Assembly: GCF_030439915.1 (NCBI RefSeq) | Contig: NZ_JAQFJG010000004.1 | Span: 62,001 to 126,000 of the forward strand | DNA from: Streptococcus sp. SPS1 | Lineage (GTDB): Bacteria > Bacillota > Bacilli > Lactobacillales > Streptococcaceae | Direction: 5' to 3' | DNA length: 64,000 bases | Shown here: positions 60,554-64,000 of the stretch, piece after piece | Position numbering within the stretch: position 1 is the stretch's first letter | Layout of the letters: the number at the start of each line of letters is the position of its first letter | Made by a program: the position numbers and the translations under genes | The notes under the pieces: model-generated | The model's database searches: none | What the model was told of the DNA's origin: nothing | Seen by the model: only the letters and a program-made list of their open reading frames with translations

Positions 60554-61484
60554 TCACATGAAAAAAGATGAGCTATTTGAAGGCTTTTACCTAATCAAGT
60601 CAGCTGACCTGAGGCAAACTCGAGCTGGGAAAAACTACCTAGCCTTTACCTTCCAAGATGATAGTGGCGAGATTGAAGGAAAACTCTGGGATGCCCAACC
60701 TCATAACGTTGAGGCCTTTACAGCAGGTAAGGTTGTTCACATGAAAGGGCGCCGAGAAGTTTATAACAACACTCCACAGGTCAATCAAATCACCCTACGC
60801 TTGCCTCAACCTGGCGAACCAAATGACCCAGCTGATTTCAAGGTCAAGTCACCAGTTGATGTCAAGGAAATCCGTGACTATATGTCGCAAATGATTTTTA
60901 AAATTGAAAATCCTGTTTGGCAACGGATTGTCCGAAAGCTCTACACCAAGTATGATAAGGAATTTTACTCCTATCCAGCTGCCAAGACCAACCATCATGC
61001 CTTTGAAACGGGTTTGGCCTATCATACGGCGACCATGGTGCGTTTAGCAGATGCCATTAGCGAAATCTATCCTCAACTTAATAAGAGTCTGCTCTATGCG
61101 GGTATTATGCTACATGACTTGGCTAAAGTTATCGAGTTGACGGGACCAGACCAGACCGAGTACACAGTGCGAGGCAATCTTCTTGGGCATATTGCTCTAA
61201 TTGATAGCGAAATTACTAAGACAGTGATGGAACTCGGTATCGATGATACCAAGGAAGAAGTCGTTCTGCTTCGTCACGTCATCCTTAGTCACCACGGCTT
61301 ACTTGAGTATGGAAGCCCAGTCCGTCCACGCATTATGGAAGCAGAGATTATCCATATGATTGACAATCTGGATGCCAGCATGATGATGATGTCAACAGCT
61401 CTGGCTTTGGTGGATAAAGGAGAGATGACCAATAAAATCTTCGCTATGGACAATCGTTCCTTCTATAAACCAGATTTAGATTAA
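60543..61484 (+). CDS. yhaM: 3'-5' exoribonuclease YhaM (Cbf1)
   Basis: 313 residues: OB-fold nucleic-acid-binding part at about 10-100 (LIKSADLRQTRAGKNYLAFTF) and an HD domain at about 155-290 (NHHAFETGLAYHTATMVRLA; MLHDLAKVIEL; RHVILSHHG). It degrades RNA from the 3' end; the pneumococcal Cbf1/YhaM homolog trims small RNAs and competence-related RNAs. ATG 60543 lies within the end of rmuC. Last gene of the operon. Confidence 0.94.
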   Translation: MKISHMKKDELFEGFYLIKSADLRQTRAGKNYLAFTFQDDSGEIEGKLWDAQPHNVEAFTAGKVVHMKGRREVYNNTPQVNQITLRLPQPGEPNDPADFKVKSPVDVKEIRDYMSQMIFKIENPVWQRIVRKLYTKYDKEFYSYPAAKTNHHAFETGLAYHTATMVRLADAISEIYPQLNKSLLYAGIMLHDLAKVIELTGPDQTEYTVRGNLLGHIALIDSEITKTVMELGIDDTKEEVVLLRHVILSHHGLLEYGSPVRPRIMEAEIIHMIDNLDASMMMMSTALALVDKGEMTNKIFAMDNRSFYKPDLD

Positions 61485-61493
61485 TAATTTAAG

Positions 61494-61551
61494 AAAAATG
61501 AGCATTTTTTAGGATAAGAATGTTCGTTTTTTTATGTGAATATGGTATAAT
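61494..61551 (+). promoter_or_regulatory. Inverted repeat (terminator and/or PurBox pair) and purR promoter
   Basis: AAATGAGCATT pairs with AATGTTCGTTT (61519-61529) with wobbles, then a T run, so it may end yhaM transcription. Read on the minus strand, 61519-61531 is AAAAACGAACATT, 12 of 13 to the PurBox AWWWCCGAACWWT. The purR extended -10 TGGTATAAT is at 61543-61551. Confidence 0.6.
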
Positions 61552-61589
61552 AGATAAAATATCAAAATTAAATGAAGTAGGAAATAGAA

Positions 61590-62417
61590 ATGAAATTAAG
61601 AAGAAGTGATCGGATGGTTGTCATTTCCAACTATTTGATTAATCATCCTTATAAACTAACTAGTCTCAATACTTTTGCTGAAAAGTATGAGTCTGCTAAA
61701 TCATCCATCTCAGAGGATATCGTCATTATCAAACGAGCCTTTGAGGAAATTGAAATCGGTCATATCCAGACAGTAACTGGTGCTGGTGGTGGTGTCATTT
61801 TCACACCATCAATCTCAAGCCATGATGCCAAGGAAATGGTTGAGGACTTGCGTGCCAAGTTGTCAGAAAGTGACCGTATCTTGCCAGGTGGTTATATCTA
61901 CCTGTCTGATTTGCTTAGCACACCAGCTATCTTGAAAAATATTGGTCGCATTATTGCCAAGAGCTTTATGGATCAAAAAATTGACGCGGTTATGACCGTA
62001 GCGACTAAGGGTGTTCCGCTTGCAAATGCAGTTGCCAATGTCCTCAATGTTCCCTTTGTCATTGTGCGCCGTGACCTGAAAATTACCGAAGGTTCAACTG
62101 TTAGCGTCAATTATGTATCAGGTTCAAGTGGTGACCGTATCGAGAAAATGTTCCTTTCAAAACGTAGTCTCAAGGCAGGCAGCCGTGTCTTGATTGTGGA
62201 TGACTTCTTGAAAGGCGGCGGAACGGTCAACGGGATGATTAGCCTCTTGCGTGAGTTCGATTCAGAATTGGCAGGTGTAGCGGTCTTCGCGGACAATGCC
62301 CAAGAAGAACGTGAAAAGCAGTTTGACTACAAGTCACTCTTGAAGGTAACCAATATTGATGTCAAGAACCAAGCCATCGATGTTGAGGTTGGTAATATCT
62401 TTGACGAAGATAAATAA
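61590..62417 (+). CDS. purR: Purine operon regulator PurR
   Basis: 275 residues: N-terminal winged helix (RSDRMVVISNYLINHPYKL, then FAEKYESAKSSISEDIVIIKRA) and a phosphoribosyltransferase-like effector domain with the PRPP loop VLIVDDFLKGGGTVNGMI. It controls purine synthesis genes through PRPP; in lactic acid bacteria PurR activates through PurBoxes. A possible PurBox lies in its own promoter. Start ATG 61590 follows TAGGAAATAG. Confidence 0.95.
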   Translation: MKLRRSDRMVVISNYLINHPYKLTSLNTFAEKYESAKSSISEDIVIIKRAFEEIEIGHIQTVTGAGGGVIFTPSISSHDAKEMVEDLRAKLSESDRILPGGYIYLSDLLSTPAILKNIGRIIAKSFMDQKIDAVMTVATKGVPLANAVANVLNVPFVIVRRDLKITEGSTVSVNYVSGSSGDRIEKMFLSKRSLKAGSRVLIVDDFLKGGGTVNGMISLLREFDSELAGVAVFADNAQEEREKQFDYKSLLKVTNIDVKNQAIDVEVGNIFDEDK

Positions 62418-62428
62418 GAGATAGAACT

Positions 62429-62460
62429 AAAGGTTGGAACGATTGTCCCAGCCTTTCTTT
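62429..62460 (+). terminator. purR terminator
   Basis: AAAGGTTGG pairs with CCAGCCTTT around a ten-base loop; T-rich tail. Confidence 0.75.
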
Positions 62461-62483
62461 GCAAATAGAATAGAAGGAAACAT

Positions 62484-63734
62484 ATGAAAACACCATTTAT
62501 CAATAAAGAAGACTTAGAAGATATTATTGCCGAGTTCCCGACTCCCTTTCACTTGTATGATGAGAAGGGGATTCGTGAGAAGGCAAGAGCCGTCAACAAA
62601 GCATTTTCGTGGAACAAGGGCTTTAAGGAATATTTTGCAGTTAAGGCTACTCCAACCCCAGCTATCTTGAAAATTCTTCAAGAGGAAGGTTGTGGAGTGG
62701 ATTGCTCTAGTTATGTAGAACTTTTGATGAGTCATAAACTGAATTTCCCTGGTTCTGAGATTATGTTCTCTTCAAACAACACGCCAGACAAGGAATATGC
62801 CTATGCACGTGAATTGGGTGCGACCATTAACTTGGATGCTTTTGAAGATATTGAACATCTGGAGCGTGCAGCAGGCATTCCAGAAATTATCTCATGTCGT
62901 TACAATCCTGGAGGCGTTTTTGAGCTAGGAACAGATATTATGGACAATCCTGGAGAGGCTAAGTTTGGCATGACCAAGGACCAACTCTTTGAAGCCTTTG
63001 CTATCTTGGAGGAAAAAGGAGCTAAGACTTTTGGGATTCACTCCTTTCTAGCGTCTAATACTGTGACCCATCTCTATTATCCAGAGTTGGCGCGTCAGCT
63101 CTTTGAATTGGCTGTTGAAATCAAGGAAAAGTTGGGCATTTCGCTAGACTTTATCAATCTTTCTGGCGGTATTGGTGTCAATTATCGTCCTGATCAGGAG
63201 CCAAATGATATTGCCTTGATTGGTGAGGGGGTTCGTAAGGTTTATGAAGAAGTTCTTACGCCAGCAGGTCTTGGTCAGGTTAAGATTTTCACCGAATTGG
63301 GTCGTTTTATGTTGGCACCTCACGGTGCTTTGGTCACAAGAGTCACTCATAAGAAGAAAACTTACCGTACCTATCTAGGTGTGGATGCATCAGCAGTCAA
63401 TCTCATGCGTCCAGCTATGTACGGAGCTTACCATCATATTACTAACGTGACTCATCCAGAAGGACTAGCTGAAGTAGTAGATGTGGTCGGTTCACTTTGT
63501 GAAAACAATGATAAATTTGCAGTGAATCGCGAACTGCCTCATACAGAAATCGGTGATTTGCTGGTCATTCATGATACAGGTGCCCACGGATTTTCAATGG
63601 GCTACCAGTACAACGCCAAACTTCGTTCTGCGGAAATCCTTTATACTGAAGAAAGTAAAGCCCGTCAAATCCGCCGTGCAGAGCGCCCTGAGGACTATTT
63701 TGCAACCTTGTATGGCTTTGATTTTGAAGAATAA
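62484..63734 (+). CDS. lysA: Diaminopimelate decarboxylase
   Basis: 416 residues, fold-type III PLP enzyme making L-lysine from meso-diaminopimelate. PLP lysine at residue 54 in YFAVKATPTP, then GCGVDCSSYVEL, RYNPGG, the glycine-rich INLSGGIGVNY and the C-terminal CENNDKF...GDLLVIHDTGAHGFSM with the catalytic Cys. An SD-like GAAGGAAA precedes ATG 62484. Lysine enters the stem peptide of the streptococcal wall directly. Confidence 0.93.
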   Translation: MKTPFINKEDLEDIIAEFPTPFHLYDEKGIREKARAVNKAFSWNKGFKEYFAVKATPTPAILKILQEEGCGVDCSSYVELLMSHKLNFPGSEIMFSSNNTPDKEYAYARELGATINLDAFEDIEHLERAAGIPEIISCRYNPGGVFELGTDIMDNPGEAKFGMTKDQLFEAFAILEEKGAKTFGIHSFLASNTVTHLYYPELARQLFELAVEIKEKLGISLDFINLSGGIGVNYRPDQEPNDIALIGEGVRKVYEEVLTPAGLGQVKIFTELGRFMLAPHGALVTRVTHKKKTYRTYLGVDASAVNLMRPAMYGAYHHITNVTHPEGLAEVVDVVGSLCENNDKFAVNRELPHTEIGDLLVIHDTGAHGFSMGYQYNAKLRSAEILYTEESKARQIRRAERPEDYFATLYGFDFEE

Positions 63735-63797
63735 AATGATAAGTAATTGAAAATGAAATTGAAAAACAGATTGCTTTCTAAAAAATAGGCAAAAATC

Positions 63798-63845
63798 TTG
63801 TTTTTCCTTCAAGTCGTGATATAATAAAACTATAAAACGTTTTCA
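63798..63845 (+). promoter_or_regulatory. pflA promoter with cre-like site
   Basis: TTGTTT (63798-63803), 16-base spacer, extended TGATATAAT (63817-63825). ATAAAACGTTTTCA at 63832-63845 matches 12 of 14 positions of the cre consensus TGWAANCGNTNWCA, placed just after the transcription start where CcpA would block. Confidence 0.6.
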
Positions 63846-63859
63846 AGGAAGGTAACGAT

Positions 63860-64000
63860 ATGTCTGAAGAAACAATTGATTATGGACAAGTGACAGGAAT
63901 GGTGCATTCGACAGAAAGCTTTGGGTCAGTAGATGGGCCTGGTATTCGCTTTATTGTCTTTTTGCAGGGCTGTCACATGCGTTGCCAGTATTGTCATAAC
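63860..64000 (+). CDS. pflA: Pyruvate formate-lyase activating enzyme, N-terminal part (cut by window edge)
   Basis: 47 residues visible: [20 protein letters not shown], then [26 protein letters not shown]. The radical-SAM cluster motif CHMRCQYC (CxxxCxxC) is complete. The enzyme makes the glycyl radical of pyruvate formate-lyase during anaerobic mixed-acid fermentation, functionally linked to adhE at the other end of the window. SD AAGGAAGG precedes ATG 63860. Confidence 0.95.
   Translation, partial: MSEETIDYGQVTGMVHSTESFGSVDGPGIRFIVFLQGCHMRCQYCHN

Overview
The window is chromosomal DNA of a mitis-group Streptococcus (S. mitis, S. oralis, S. infantis or a close relative of S. pneumoniae). 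The evidence is the low GC, the gene neighbourhoods cinA-recA-dinF, nusG-comX and adhE/gapA/pbp2A/ccpA, five pneumococcal-type BOX repeats, and a TprA-type regulator. The pneumococcal lytA autolysin that normally follows dinF is absent and yebC follows instead, so typical S. pneumoniae is unlikely. I saw no rRNA, tRNA or CRISPR array.

Layout. 1-1306: 3' end of adhE. 1366-7133: an AT-rich accessory island. It holds a TPR-type peptide-responsive regulator, a promoter beside a short palindrome, a 15-residue peptide ending in WWK, an unknown 96-residue protein, two tandem leaderless Trp-rich cationic micropeptides (31 and 29 aa, absent from ordinary gene calls), an ABC ATPase with a 402-residue membrane partner, and a MacB-like ATPase/permease pair. 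I read it as an uncharacterised Trp-rich leaderless bacteriocin operon with immunity/export genes, and it is the best candidate for a new system here. 7195-18732: housekeeping (gapA, rluD-like, pbp2A, ccpA, ansA, a HAD/MazG-like fusion, usp, aminotransferase) with three BOX elements and an IS30 remnant that a BOX has split. 18777-29054: information-processing block (rpmG-secE-nusG, comX, rpoB-rpoC, ndk). 29130-34000: a decayed accessory locus. It has an IS200-type relic, an intact lactococcin-972-type ABC exporter with its DUF1430-like membrane protein, a wrecked bacteriocin precursor gene, a wrecked phrA pheromone gene whose C-terminal signal is still readable, and an intact tprA receptor gene.

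34096-40822: tsaE, a GNAT acetyltransferase, an LCP cell-wall ligase and the late-competence operon cinA-recA-dinF behind a perfect ComX box. 40918-47951: yebC, a MarR-controlled heterodimeric multidrug ABC exporter, a PAP2 phosphatase, a LytTR regulator with its membrane partner, and rpmH. 48105-54542: a 2102-residue LPXTG surface protein whose promoter spacer is a poly-G tract, so it is probably phase variable. 54846-64000: a compact operon (tatD, rnmV, rsmA, rsgA, rpe, thiN, rmuC, yhaM/cbf1), then purR, lysA and the start of pflA.

Regulatory themes read directly from the DNA are a ComE-type repeat before comX, a ComX box before cinA, cre-like sites at ccpA and pflA, three MarR operator copies, LytTR-spaced direct repeats, a PurBox-like site at purR, an attenuator-like hairpin in the rpoB leader, and four genes whose -10 box lies six bases from the ATG (probable leaderless mRNAs).
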